Both the position numbers and the translations under genes were made by a program. The notes under the pieces are model-generated. The model was given only the letters and a program-made list of their open reading frames with translations, ran no database searches and was not told the DNA's origin. DNA of 64,000 nucleotides from Agapetus fuscipes (lineage: Eukaryota; Arthropoda; Insecta; Trichoptera; Glossosomatidae), in the NCBI GenBank assembly GCA_951799405.1, contig OX637332.1:11041001-11105000 (forward strand), written 5' to 3'. Below are positions 1-10,213 of this stretch, piece by piece. The number at the start of each line of letters is the position of its first letter. Within the stretch, counting starts at the first letter, position 1.

Positions 1-56
1 ATAATTTAAAAAAATATGTTTTATGTTAAATATGTAGCACATCTTTCCTTTTACAG

Positions 57-177
57 CATTGTTGGAATAGTAATTCTGTACTTCATATTACCTGAAACCG
101 AGGGACACACTCTAAATGCAATATCCCAACACTTCTCTGGAGTCAAGAGATTGCCAAAAAATATGAGAAGAGTTCAC
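57..177 (+). CDS. sugar transporter penultimate exon
   Basis: Acceptor AG at 55-56 and donor GTAAGG at 178. The exon begins inside a codon (1 nt completes it) and ends in phase 0 after RRVH. It encodes the last transmembrane helix and the PETEG motif. Confidence 0.7.
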
Positions 178-588
178 GTAAGGAAAACAAGATGTATTTT
201 GAAATCAATTATACAATGTAAATCTTAGGATAGATAAATAAGAAAACATAGGAATGTTCCATTAGAAAAGTGTTTTTAGAAACGTCAATATTTACTTTCA
301 ATCAAATAATGTTTAAAAGAGAAATAATAAACAAAACTTTCCTGGATATTCAAGTGCAAATATATATCAAAATAATTCATTTAACTCCCTAATCGCACTG
401 AAAAAGTGGGCAATTTAGTGCAAATTGACATGTTTACAATATTTTTTCAGCCAGCATCCCCACTGGAAATAAACTTGACTGACAGAAAAGCTGAAAAGCT
501 GCCACAAGAAGAACAAGTCACTAGAAGAATAACAGTGTCTCAAGAAAGCCCCATGATACCCACAGAAACAGAAAACTCAAGATTGTGA
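57..588 (+). CDS. MFS sugar transporter, C-terminal two exons (partial)
   Basis: This is the 3' end of a gene that enters from the left; the exons are 57-177 and 451-588. The first finishes a last transmembrane helix (IVGIVILYFI) and carries LPETEGHTL, the PETKGxT-like signature that closes the final helix of the sugar/trehalose facilitator family of the major facilitator superfamily. The second encodes a hydrophilic cytoplasmic tail rich in E, K and S and ends at TGA 586-588. The acceptor TTACAG before 57, donor GTAAGG at 178 and acceptor TTTTCAG before 451 are good, and the join is phase 0. The substrate cannot be told from the tail; Tret1-like trehalose or glucose transport is the family default. 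Family confidence is good, exact identity unknown. Confidence 0.75.
451..588 (+). CDS. sugar transporter last exon
   Basis: Acceptor ATTTTTTCAG ends at 450. It opens in phase 0 with PASPLEINL and stops with TGA at 586-588. This is a soluble C-terminal tail with no domain. Confidence 0.65.
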   Translation, partial: PASPLEINLTDRKAEKLPQEEQVTRRITVSQESPMIPTETENSRL

Positions 589-627
589 ATCCTATTGAAA
601 CTAAATGACCAACCTTGATCTATATGT

Positions 628-850
628 TAACGCTTCAGACTAGTAATCGGCAGGTAGTGGGTTTGATTAATTTAATTTTCAAAAAAGTCTTCGCTCGGGT
701 GAAAGATGTTCTACTTTTATGATAGATCAATAACGAAGTTTTACACAGCAACTGGGTTTTGATTGAGTTGGAAATCTGTAGCGATGAACTAGCTCGCAGA
801 GGGCTCTTGAGGTGGGATTCACACAAAAATGGCGCTCACCAAATGAATCA
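628..850 (+). repeat. diverged copy of tRNA-derived SINE type 1
   Basis: It aligns by eye with 30569-30850: the head around CAGGTAGTGGGTTTGAT matches the B-box region, and the end (GCTCTTGAGGTGGGATTC, then CTCACCAAATGAATC) matches GCTCTTGAAGTGTGATTC and CTCACCAAATAAATC of the other copy. The middle has diverged. Confidence 0.6.
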
Positions 851-1030
851 GCGTAATATTGTTCTTAATCATTGGATTCAAGAGTGAAAATGTTCCACAT
901 TGTATGAATGTATGTAGATTATCATTAGAACAATGAAAGATCAAATAATATGCTGAAAATGGATGAAAAATATTGGTTTTATTAGGATGTCAGGGCACCC
1001 CTTTGACATTTTTTGAATGAAAAAATCATG

Positions 1031-1148
1031 CAGTGCTATTCACACACATCAAATCCATGGCTCAGCCGCCACCTAACGTGAATTTTCCATACAAAAAAAT
1101 GATGATCCATGGATCAGCTATGGATCAAATGTTTTGTGAATAACACTG
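1031..1148. repeat. short inverted-repeat element (MITE-like)
   Basis: The ends are inverted: CAGTGCTATTCACA at 1031 and TGTGAATAACACTG ending at 1148. Inner GATCCATGG-type palindromes follow. The CAGTG terminus suggests a hAT derivative, but the 8-bp flanks (AAATCATG and ATAGTATG) match only in part, so the class is uncertain. Confidence 0.45.
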
Positions 1149-2324
1149 ATAGTATGTAACTGTATGTATAAAACTGAGATTTTGTTAATTTCTTTTATCC
1201 CTCACCAAGAGATTAGGCAAAGGGATTGCCTCATTTATTAAATACATCTCAGTCAAAATGGGGTGTGCCATATTAGGGTAAGTTACCTTAGTTTTATTAA
1301 TAGCAAAGATAGTTACTACTTGTAGTGATTGAAAAAAATCGAATTTCTAGGAAAAACTTTTTTATATTGAATTCAAGTTATGAAAGCATTTTGTAACATA
1401 ATTATAAATAAATATATTGAAAGTAAAACTTCTTTCATTTTATATTTCTAAATATGCTATTGAAGATATCTTGTAACAAAAATTAATCTTGTGTGAGAAA
1501 AGAACAACGGGATGAGTCAAAAAAATGCAAGTGAGGAGAGCCAAAACTAAATTGAAGAATTGGCCAAATATTTGAGATAATTATTCATGTCATTTGTGCT
1601 TTTTCAAAGTATATCTAAATTTTATTTTATTTTTTGACTCAAATCATTTTTCCTTACCAGATATATATCTAAAGAATCACTCTGAACTCGATCACTCAAA
1701 ATTGATTGTTTTCACTTATTCTATTGTTCCTTTCGCACACAGAATCACTTAAATAATGGATACTTTTGTGTCACACTTTTCTTCCTTTAAAAATAAAATG
1801 CAATAAATGTCTTACGCAATGCTATCTGTCTCAGAATTGGTAGAAAACTACGTAAAATGGTTAGGTTTTTGAAAGTAAAAAAAAAAATAATACTAATAAT
1901 CAGTTAAGAATCTGTTATTTAACATTACTCAAGAAAAAAGGGCTATTTTAACAAAAATCTATATCACATTATTTCCAGAATGACTATTGAAGTTATTAAA
2001 ATATAATATAATACTTTACATTTAATTGCCACCCATTTTGCAAAAAAATAATAATATTTGAGTCCTCTAGAAACAAATGCGGTAAGTTAGAAATTTTTAA
2101 AGTAAGATAAGTAAACATCTCTTTTTAGAAAAAACCTTGATCGCAGCCTTTGTTTCTGTACTACTCATTTCTCGGCAAATCACTTCTTCACACATATTTT
2201 TTTTATTATAATTTATTTCTTTGGATGTTAAGTTATTATTTAGGAATAGGCAATAGTCAGCAAATAGGAAGCAGTCTCATGAGTAAACATATGGACTTAC
2301 ACGCTTTAAACTGAACTTGGTGAA

Positions 2325-2512
2325 ATATAGCCACCATCTTGTAAAACATTGCTTTTGATAGTTCGACATGAAGTTAACTGAGTTCTTAAAGTGTATTGTA
2401 AAAGAGAAAAAAAGATACCCATTGATTTTAGCAGTTTAAAGGCCATAAAGTCATAACTGCACCGTCCTTTAGCTGTCATCTACGTTCAGTTTAAGCAGTG
2501 TACATCAATATA
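2325..2512 (+). repeat. dispersed repeat, pair of 30855-31045
   Basis: It shares blocks in the same order with 30855-31045: CCATCTTGT(A/G)AAACAT, a TGTTAGCTGA-like block, CCTATTGATT-like, AAAGTCATAA and CTCCTTTAGCTGTCATCT. It abuts the VPS37A stop codon on the minus strand and may supply part of that 3' UTR. Class unknown. In the second copy it follows a SINE directly. Confidence 0.55.
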
Positions 2513-2522
2513 TCAAAATATA

Positions 2523-2720
2523 TCAAAACTTTTGTGCCTTATTCAGCTCGGCAAGTTGATGAGACAGCCTCTCCTGACGAGCTCGCCTTAGTTGGCTCAT
2601 TCCCCGCTTTTCTTTATAGCTCTTGACAAAGGTATCAGGGTCTATGTCTCCCTCCAAGAATTTTGAAGCAAGGTCTTCTGCCTCTTTGTCAGCCTCTACT
2701 GCCAGCGCTTTTAGTGATTC
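2523..2720 (-). CDS. VPS37A: VPS37A exon 6 (last)
   Basis: Acceptor TTTCTAG. 65 codons from ESLKALAVEADKEAED to TGA (2523-2525). It contains the conserved LEGDIDPDTFVKSY and RRARQERL C-terminal helices of VPS37. Confidence 0.88.
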   Translation of the reverse strand, partial: ESLKALAVEADKEAEDLASKFLEGDIDPDTFVKSYKEKRGMSQLRRARQERLSHQLAELNKAQKF

Positions 2721-5700
2721 CTAGAAATAAAAGTGACAATGTTAACAACAATCATCAAGTATAAATATTGTTAAATTGCCTTCATTGAACTATATCTCAC
2801 GACGTTTCCAAGTAATTTATTTTATTTATGTAGTATTAAGACCAGCATCAGGAAAATCATTTTAGCAAAAGTAAAACAGGAAAGTAGATTTGTTTCTGAT
2901 GGTCATTAAAACAATGTAAACTAACACAAAAGAAAACAAAGATACATTAAAAGGCAAGTAAATGATGAAATTACAGTCAAATTTGGTTATAACCACCATG
3001 GAAATAGCGTGAAATAATGAGCACATACTTACAGATAAGTTAGTTCTAGCTTATTTTCATACAATCGTGTTCAGATAAAACATATTCGCTTCATGGATAA
3101 GATACTTAAATAATATTGCCGACTCAATGCACTCAAGTATAATAAAATTTTTTTTGAACAGTCTAATGTAGGCCTGTCCAACAGACGCATAAGTCTTTCA
3201 TCCGGCCCGCGATGACATCAATAGATATTGCGCGAATAGTTAACAAAATCTTCCATCATTGGGTAGTTAATTCAATCATCTATCTATCGACTATAAATAA
3301 AATGTACATATTTGTAGGTACTTATGGAAAAAACGGGGGAGGGGGGGGGGGAAATTGAGCATTTTTTTGGCCGGGAGGGGGGGAAATTGAGCATTTTTTT
3401 GGCCGCCCCGATTACAAAAATACTTAACCTGGCCCTCCACAATATTACACATATTGGACACCCCTGGTCTAATGTCACAAACATGACAATAAAACTAACA
3501 ACTTCACACTGGCGCCCCTGCTGAATGCGGGAATCCGCCACAAAAAAGAAGAAGAAGAAGACAATAAAACTACCTGGCTGGCTTTTATGAATGGAGGATT
3601 CATAATACCTGATAGTTATCTATTTCAAACATAAACTTATTTAAAAACAACAACAAAAAATATAATGCACAAGTTTTCATCCACTGGAATTAAAACCAAT
3701 ACAACTTATAAAAGGTTGGTATGCTTTTTACCTACTAATATTTGTAACGAGTAACGACTATAATTAGCTCAAATATAAAATATCACATGCATTCCTCGCT
3801 ATCCCATGTATTTATTTATGGAAAATAAAACAAAACATCAGTTTTAAGACACAACACTACACAATTCTTAAAACGATCGATTCACATTACAAAAGTGTAA
3901 AAAACCTTCATACAAAAATGGTTGGACCCTTCATGTTCATTATAACCGAGTGCAGCTGTATTATATTTTACTGGTGAACAATCCTGATAGATTGATCGTT
4001 CATTTGAAACATTCATTAAAAAATCTCTTCAATCAATGAATTTATGGAACGGATGTCACCGATTTCACAACTATGTATATAGTTCAGGCGTGAGCATAGG
4101 GTATAGGCAAATACATTTTAAAATAACTCATTTAAAATTGACTGAAGTGCTAACGATGGCTCCAATCCATCTTCCACTTTTAATTTTAAATATGAATAGC
4201 AAGCTTAAATGGTTTTTTACCAAATATTGTCTACCTATTAGGCGCATGTGGGTTGAGGCTTTAAAAATTAGATTTTTTATTTTTTAGATATTTTGTAGAT
4301 TTAACTTATATTATTTTAATCAGTGATTGTTTTATTTAGTTAACTGTTACTAATTGTTTGTGTTCCGTGACATAAAGGTTGGTATGAGGCTGACCACCCA
4401 TACTGTAAAAAAATGGTTCACTTTGCCAATATCACCCCTGTTTCAGGGAAGATTGGTAGGAGATGTTTTAGTGGAGTTGCAGTGCTTATGTTCATTTGAG
4501 ATTTGGGTTTTTATATTGTAGGTCCACATGCGGCATGTGTAAGCTCGAACTTATACATGTCTGCTTCTGGGAATGCATTTAATATGAATCTTAAATGTAA
4601 TATGTTTTCAACTTAGATTATAGATGATAACAGTGAATCAATCAATGTTTAAGTAGAGAAACAGATTTACCATTATTGTGTGGGGTGAGTAAGCTTGAGA
4701 TAATTTGCTGTGTTTACTGTTTAAATTTTCATAATTGTTCCTCAGTTTATTGATTGTATTTATGCGCTCTGTAATTCCACTCTTCATCTCCTCTAAATCC
4801 TTTTGCCTCGCTAAATTCGTATCTGAAAATTAAAAAGTTTAAATAAAATCATACCCATATTCTGAGGACCAGATATTTTTAAAATAAATAATCATTTTCA
4901 AAGTTAATAAATCTGTCAAATTAAAACAAGGGAAGTCCTTGTGCAGGTAAAATTTGTATTTATTTTGAAGCCACCTTTACTATTATTGTTTCAACAGTTT
5001 GTAGTCTAGTGAAGGGCTTCCCAAACTTATTTGTACAAAAGTGGCTACAAGAATGGAAAACAAAGTGGCTTTGATTACAATAATACTATAAAAACACTCT
5101 TTGCTTGGTTGTTCAATTTATCTACCCTGGTGGGTCACATTTGTAGTTTGGAGACCCCTGGCTAAGAGTGCTTTCTTGTACATCAAAATCAGGATGCCAA
5201 CCAAAAATTCAAGAGAAGAAAGATCCATGGAAAGAAAAAGACGGCGTGTGCACTTGTATGGATTTGTTAAATAATAAATCATAAACTTCTTGTAACCAAC
5301 AAAGGTTGATTTGAACATACCGGCTAGTTCTTGTATTTGATCCATGAGGTCATTTACGCTTTTTTCCATCTGTATTGACTGAGGCAGAGTTTCAACAAAT
5401 TTATCTAGTTGATCATCGTTGTCCAACATCAGTTGAAGTTCCTCTGACGTCAAATTGTCCAGTTCTACAAACAAACAAAAAACACTTACACCTTTTAGTA
5501 TCAATTCTCATCAAATAAAAAATACTCACAACATTTTTTATTAAATTTGGTGAATGAGGTGGAAAAATGAATGAGGAGAAGATTAAATAAAAATAATCAA
5601 AGTATGAAAATTGCTCAGGATTGTGAATTAAGAACCAGTTACTTTGTTGGATTAAAATGAACTTTCACAAAGTTACTACTGAAAATCTAGATAATATTAC

Positions 5701-8425
5701 AGTTACTTTGTGATTAATTTCTAAACCTTTTTGAGGAAATTTGGAGAAATATTTCAAAGACTCTTATTTAACCAAAGTCTACTTATGCGTTTATGTAGAA
5801 CATTGGAAATTAATATGCATGCTGCATTGCTTAACGTATTCAATAAACATCTTCAAACTCAGTATTTTTATACTTTCTTGGCTAATACTCGTACTCATGA
5901 ATTGGTATGAAGCTGACAATTTACAAATTGGTTTATTTTTGATAATGCTAGCCCTCTTTCAGGGAAAGGTGGCAAAAGTTACCGAATTTATATTCATTTG
6001 AGGTCTAGCTCTTCTTTTGTAAACGTGCAGCTTACGAAAGTGGGAACTAACACATGCCGTGCAATAACCATCCTACTTTTGGGTTTTAAAAAAAATCACG
6101 CACACACAAATATCCATTAAATTCAGCTGACATTGAAATGCTAAATGAGATGATGTACGTTAGAATCCCTCGAACAATTTGATGTATAGTTTTGTGGGTT
6201 TTGGGTACATGTATTTTTTGTACCATAAACGTAGGAGATACGGCTTATTGTGTTTGGGCGATAATATGGCAAACATATCATGTACGTTTATATGTGTAGG
6301 GTGGTTAAGTATGAATCTTAAATGCATATCTTTGCAACTAAGACTAAAGATATATACTCACGATTTTACAGGATTTGAAAAAAAATCTTTGTTGTATTAC
6401 CTGGAGACGATGTTCTAACGGCGTTGTAAGCATATTGATTCACATCTCTTGCTGTTGGTTTGTGGTAAAGTATGGAATGCACTAGAGGAGGTGGCGCTCG
6501 CTGAAACTCCCTTATAACTGCTTGTACAACCCGACCAAGGTCAGAGTGGACTGTGTACTGAAACATAAACCAAAAATAGATTGTTTTTGTTTTCCCGGTC
6601 TGGCCATGTTCTACTAGTAAATATATCTGCTGATGTTTTGTTTCTTCTTGTGAAAAACATCTCCAAGACAATTAATTATCAACAAGAGATATATTCACTT
6701 GCTCATCTGTTTTTGAACAGTAACAACAGTTAAGCACTAGTGCAGGATTATAATAAGACGATTTCCATCGGCTTCCTTTTGGAAATCACAAAAGGCAAAA
6801 AGGAATAAAAAAAATATTTAAATAATTTAAAAAACAATAACTTTAATTTTTCTATTGAAATCACATCTAATCTAATCTAATCTATCTTGTAAAGATACGT
6901 AACATTGGTGATTCACATTACACGCATTATCACAAGCAGACACATACAAGTTCGCGCTTGCGTATGCCGCAAGTGAGCTTGCAACATAAAAACCAAATCT
7001 CAAATGGACATACACCCTGCAACTCCTGCTGACCTCCCCTGAAACAGGAGTGTCATTGGCAAAGTGAGCCATTTTCTACAGCATGGGTGTTCAGCCGCAT
7101 ACCAACCTATAAGTCAAGGAATATACACCACAAATTATATTTCAGAAATACACAAACAATAATATGGAAAAACATTAAAATCAAATTACAAAATACAAAA
7201 TTCTAATTCTTATTATTATTATTTTTTTAATTGAGAAACCCTAGCCCTAGCCGCCAGCATTATATACATAAGGGCTTTTATTAAACGAAAGTACCAAGTC
7301 TATTTGGTAACAATATATGCTACTTATGATCCCATGCAAAACCTACCAGCTTATTGATGCCATCATACTATGGTTAAAAATGGGGAGAAATTGGAGGAGT
7401 GGGGATGTACCATGAGAGTATATCACAAGAAAAAATATAAAAAAATGATATAAAATCAGGTTAAAGTGAATATATATGGATGTGATACTTCCAATTTAAA
7501 AAAAATGGGTTACCTCCTGAAATTTTTACCCATTCCGACTGCTGCTTAGTGGTGTTTCAATTACAGCAGCTTTGAGCTTCTCCGTTGGGCCAAACTAAAC
7601 CATATGACAGTTTTAACTTTAAAGATTTCTGATAAAAGCAACCTTACATTGAGTAAACCAGGTGCGCCTACTATTTGATTTGAATTCTCTTGGATCCAAG
7701 GATGCACCACAACCGGGTCAATCATCAAGTGTGGCTTCTCGTTTGGAAATTCTGGTGATAGAACAACATTCAAGGTCATCTTGGTTTCACCAGCCATAAA
7801 CTCCACCTTGTATTCAACACTTTCTTTTACTTCTATTACACTGGAAAGATAAGAAGAGCACTTTATGGAGGCTTGCTTTTTAAATAGTTAAAAATTTAAG
7901 AAGGTTATGAAATTAAATTAAGAAGAAAGGAGCCGTAGTTTCAGAAAGCAAACAAAATATTACAAAAAGGCCTTCTGAAATTTTAGAATGGAAGATTAAA
8001 AAATACACTGTGGTAATTTCATCATGGTGTCTCCGTGATTTATAATATTTTAACTTTTCAATCAAAATATATTCAATTATGGTCATCAAAGTAAGACACT
8101 CTCGTCATTTCAATTACCCTTGATATGAAAAACAAGAATATAAAACCAGCCATGTAGAAACTTGTTAGAAAACAAGGAGAATTAAAGGACTGTAAGAACA
8201 TCCAAAACCATAGTTCCTAGAATAATCACCGGCAGAACAAGCTGGAGAGGCACATCGGAGACATGGGCGAAAAGACATAGACACGGCAACAGATTCCGGA
8301 AAGATACTCTCCAGCAAGTAAGAAGGTTAACTATACAAGATAACTTACTGGTCATTGAAGATTTTCAAAGTGTCAATTTGTCGCTTCCGTTTCTCAGACT
8401 CAGTGATGAAGCTTCTCGAATACAT
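2523..8425 (-). CDS. VPS37A: VPS37A, ESCRT-I subunit (UEV + Mod(r)), complete
   Basis: Six coding exons, read on minus: 8425-8349, 7840-7648, 6557-6401, 5464-5321, 4822-4671, 2720-2523. They total 921 nt (306 aa plus TGA), and all five junctions are in phase. Residues about 20-142 form a UEV fold (MTLNVVLSPEFPNEKPHL, VHPWI, GLLNYT), related to E2 enzymes but with no catalytic Cys. Residues about 143-306 are the helical Mod(r)/VPS37 domain, ending ADKEAEDLASKFLEGDID and FVKSYKEKRG. In known biology VPS37 joins TSG101, VPS28 and MVB12 in ESCRT-I, which sorts ubiquitinated cargo into multivesicular bodies. The start ATG (8423-8425) has an in-frame TAA three codons upstream. It is shorter than human VPS37A (about 400 aa), mainly through a shorter N-terminus and linker. 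Confidence 0.9.
3170..3467. mobile_element. hAT-type MITE, 298 bp, TSD TCTAATGT
   Basis: An exact 8-bp target duplication TCTAATGT flanks it (3162-3169 and 3468-3475). The ends are inverted and imperfect: AGGCCTGTCCAAC at left, and CAGGGGTGTCCAAT when the right end is reverse-complemented. Inside is a direct duplication of about 30 bp (about 3340-3405) of a G-run followed by AAATTGAGCATTTTTTTGGCC-like sequence. It lies in VPS37A intron 5. Confidence 0.7.
4363..4626 (+). repeat. GATTA-tail repeat copy
   Basis: This copy matches the last ~250 bp of the LINE at 29455-29700: GGTTGGTATGAGGCTGACC, CACCCCTGTTTCAGGG, CCACATGCGGCATGTG, then ACTTAGATTATAGA. It lies in VPS37A intron 5. Confidence 0.75.
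4671..4822 (-). CDS. VPS37A: VPS37A exon 5, Mod(r) coiled coil
   Basis: Acceptor ATTTTCAG, donor GTAAAT. 152 nt encode the coiled-coil segment NLARQKDLEEMKSG through SQAYSPHTIM. Ends in phase 0. Confidence 0.85.
5006..5160. repeat. hAT-like short element (tentative)
   Basis: The inverted ends are AGGGCTTCCCAAACTTA and TAGTTTGGAGACCCCT, the style of hAT non-autonomous elements. The flanks (TCTAGTGA and GGCTAAGA) are only loosely alike. VPS37A intron 4. Confidence 0.35.
5321..5464 (-). CDS. VPS37A: VPS37A exon 4, start of Mod(r)
   Basis: Acceptor TTTGTAG, donor GTATGT. 144 nt encode ELDNLTSEELQLMLDNDDQL onward, an acidic helical stretch that opens the Mod(r) domain. Confidence 0.85.
5890..6355 (+). 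repeat. degenerate, interrupted GATTA-tail repeat
   Basis: It begins as TTGGTATGAAGCTGAC, has CCCTCTTTCAGGGAAAGG and TTCATTTGAGG, then about 230 bp of unrelated sequence. The 3' end (TATGAATCTTAAATG, CTTTGCAACTAAGA) resumes at about 6309. VPS37A intron 3. Confidence 0.45.
6401..6557 (-). CDS. VPS37A: VPS37A exon 3, end of UEV and linker
   Basis: Acceptor TGTTTCAG, donor GTAATA. 157 nt encode YTVHSDLGRVVQAVIREF followed by a proline-rich stretch RAPPPLVH. Ends in phase 1. Confidence 0.85.
6865..7121 (-). repeat. GATTA-tail repeat copy, minus
   Basis: On minus it starts CCTTGACTTATAGGTTGG and ends in GATTAGATTAGATTAGA. The 5' boundary CCTTGACTTATAGG is shared with many other copies. VPS37A intron 2. 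Confidence 0.8.
7648..7840 (-). CDS. VPS37A: VPS37A exon 2, UEV core
   Basis: Acceptor TTTCCAG and donor GTAAGG. 193 nt encode VIEVKESVEYKVEFMAGE through APGLLN, the beta-sheet core of the UEV domain. Ends in phase 0. Confidence 0.85.
7841..8348. other. VPS37A intron 1, nothing recognised
   Basis: AT-rich intron. I see no repeat, RNA gene or open frame in it. Confidence 0.5.
8349..8425 (-). CDS. VPS37A: VPS37A coding exon 1
   Basis: Starts MYSRSFITESEKRKRQ and ends after 77 nt (phase 2) at donor GTAAGT (revcomp of 8343-8348). The in-frame TAA just upstream of the ATG supports this start; the 5' UTR extends beyond 8425. Confidence 0.8.
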
Positions 8426-10138
8426 CCTTAATTAGATTATTTAGTCAGCTTAAATAATTATTTCTTCGGCCAAGAATTTTTATGTCACCTAAAAAATAAT
8501 TATTAACAAAGTTGTATTTCAAAATAAAGATTGAAGAATTTTCCACATTTCCATTCAAAAAGAGTTTCCAGACATTCGAAAATACACCACATACCTATTT
8601 TAAAAACTCTTAATTTCTGATAAAAATGAATAACCATTAGTTTATTTATTATTAATCCGAATTTTTGACGTTTCACGTTTGAACAATTAAAGAGAATGCA
8701 TTCTGCACATTGTTTTACAATGACGGTTTACACAACATTCATTACATGAAATAGTTTGTAGCTTCCCGATTTTACAAAAAAAAATATAGCCAACAAAAAT
8801 TAAAGAAAGAAAACATAAAAGTGCAATTTGACTGTGAATTTGACAAGTCCGACAGAAGCATTATTGGCATTTTATTTATTCTGCACGATTTGCGAAAATA
8901 CTTTATTCAAAATATAAAACCATTTAAAATATTGCTAATATTTTTCCAAAGATTCAGGAGGTCAACAGCATTTGGATTCGTAAGAAATACGCATCAAACA
9001 GGAATCCTAAACGACGTTGCAGTCCTAGTAAGTGCACTTTTTTATACAAATATTATTTATATTATTTGCATAATCATTCCGTTACATGCCAATCATAAAA
9101 AAATAGATATGTTATTTTCCCAAATCATGTCGAATTTTATGAGATTCTCCGTCCATTACTTATTCGTTCATTATGCCATAAATATATGTAAGCATTTCAA
9201 TTTTTCTTGTCCACGCATCTGATTTCATCACGTTTCAATCTATATTTACAAATACACGTACTTCTAAGGATGCACTTGAAATACAATCTTCACAGACAGC
9301 TACGCGAAGTCCTATCAATACTCTTCCATAGATAGATACCTACATTTTGTTTATCTGATAGTCTAGCTGATAAAAAATAAAAGATAATTATTTATAATTT
9401 AATTTTAACTCTCCGTCTATTTCTGACGTTAGTTTACTTGTGTAAAAAACTTTTAAATCGAATGCAGGTGTTGATGGTGTTTTCAATGTTCTACCGGCTC
9501 TAGTTCGCATAATGTATACTTTTAGTTTGATTTGTAAGTGAATAAGTAAATAAAATCTCAGTTTTCATACATAACAGTTCTTTCATGTGTAGCTACAGTT
9601 ATGGATACTCCTCTTTGTCCTTATCCATTTCTTCCATGAATTTTAAAACATTAATTTCTGTGATAAGTACCCCTTGTGTAAAAAATCAGTTGGCGTGGTT
9701 GAAAAAAATTAGCTGATGCTGTTGAATCTTTGTATGAAAGATTTAACAACGACTGCAGTGAATGTAAATGACAATGCAAACTTCTTTACAATATTTTGCT
9801 CCCCACGATATGTGTGAATGTAAACGATAATTGTAGTATGTTTTATAATCACAGATTAGATCTTCCAGTTTGTTGTTAATTTTGGACATCTTAAAAGGCT
9901 AATAGTTTTAAAACCGGGGCATGCTACGGCACAATTTTTTGACCTCATTATAATCTTCTACATACCTAAGTGGGTTTTTTTTTCTCGTTCAATAATACAG
10001 TACTAACTTCTTAAATTCTTCTACTGTTATGCTTTTAACAGACTGGTTTTGAAGCGCACATATTTTAACATTAAAGTTTTCTATTATAAGGTATATTCAT
10101 TTATGTGTTTTGTGTTTTTGCAGAATTAAAATGGCGGA
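8426..10138. promoter_or_regulatory. divergent 5' region shared by VPS37A and ClC-c
   Basis: The start codons of VPS37A (minus) and ClC-c (plus) are 1.7 kb apart and point away from each other. The 5' UTR exons and both promoters should therefore lie here. I see no TATA box, CpG cluster or known repeat I can defend. A 133-codon open frame at 8821-9222 has no family likeness. Because the acceptor TTTTTGCAG ends at 10123, ClC-c has at least one non-coding upstream exon in or before this interval. Confidence 0.4.
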
Positions 10139-10157
10139 ATGGAGAGGGCACCTCTAA
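10131..10157 (+). promoter_or_regulatory. overlapping uORF upstream of ClC-c start
   Basis: An ATG in a strong context (AAAATGG) opens an 8-codon frame that ends at TAA 10155-10157, past the main ATG at 10139. Ribosomes starting here would pass the main start. It could damp translation, or an alternative first exon could avoid it. Function is inferred. Confidence 0.45.
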
Positions 10158-10213
10158 AGAACAACTATTCCTCACCAATGAGTACCTCATCCTACCAGGC
10201 GGCACTCAAAAAA
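10139..10213 (+). CDS. ClC-c: ClC-c coding exon 1
   Basis: Acceptor TTTTTGCAG ends at 10123, so the exon starts at 10124 with 15 nt of 5' UTR. The ATG at 10139 opens [20 protein letters not shown] and runs 25 codons to donor GTAAAC in phase 0. An earlier ATG at 10131 in another frame makes a short overlapping uORF. The start choice rests on frame: only this frame joins exon 2. Confidence 0.7.

Larger units (their letters stand above)
589..2522. other. intergenic, sugar transporter to VPS37A (tail to tail)
   Basis: No coding exon seen. It holds a diverged tRNA-SINE-like copy (about 628-850), a small inverted-repeat element (1031-1148) and, next to the VPS37A stop, a dispersed repeat (2325-2512). 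The rest is AT-rich sequence with homopolymer runs. Both flanking genes end here, so their 3' UTRs and polyadenylation sites must lie inside. Confidence 0.6.

Noticed and set aside
3324..3541. Short frames over the G-run region on both strands
   Set aside because: Low-complexity duplication inside a hAT MITE; no coding evidence.
8821..9222. 133-codon plus-strand open frame between VPS37A and ClC-c
   Set aside because: Hydrophobic and Ile/Phe-rich as expected from AT-rich sequence; no ATG start, no family motif, no splice context.
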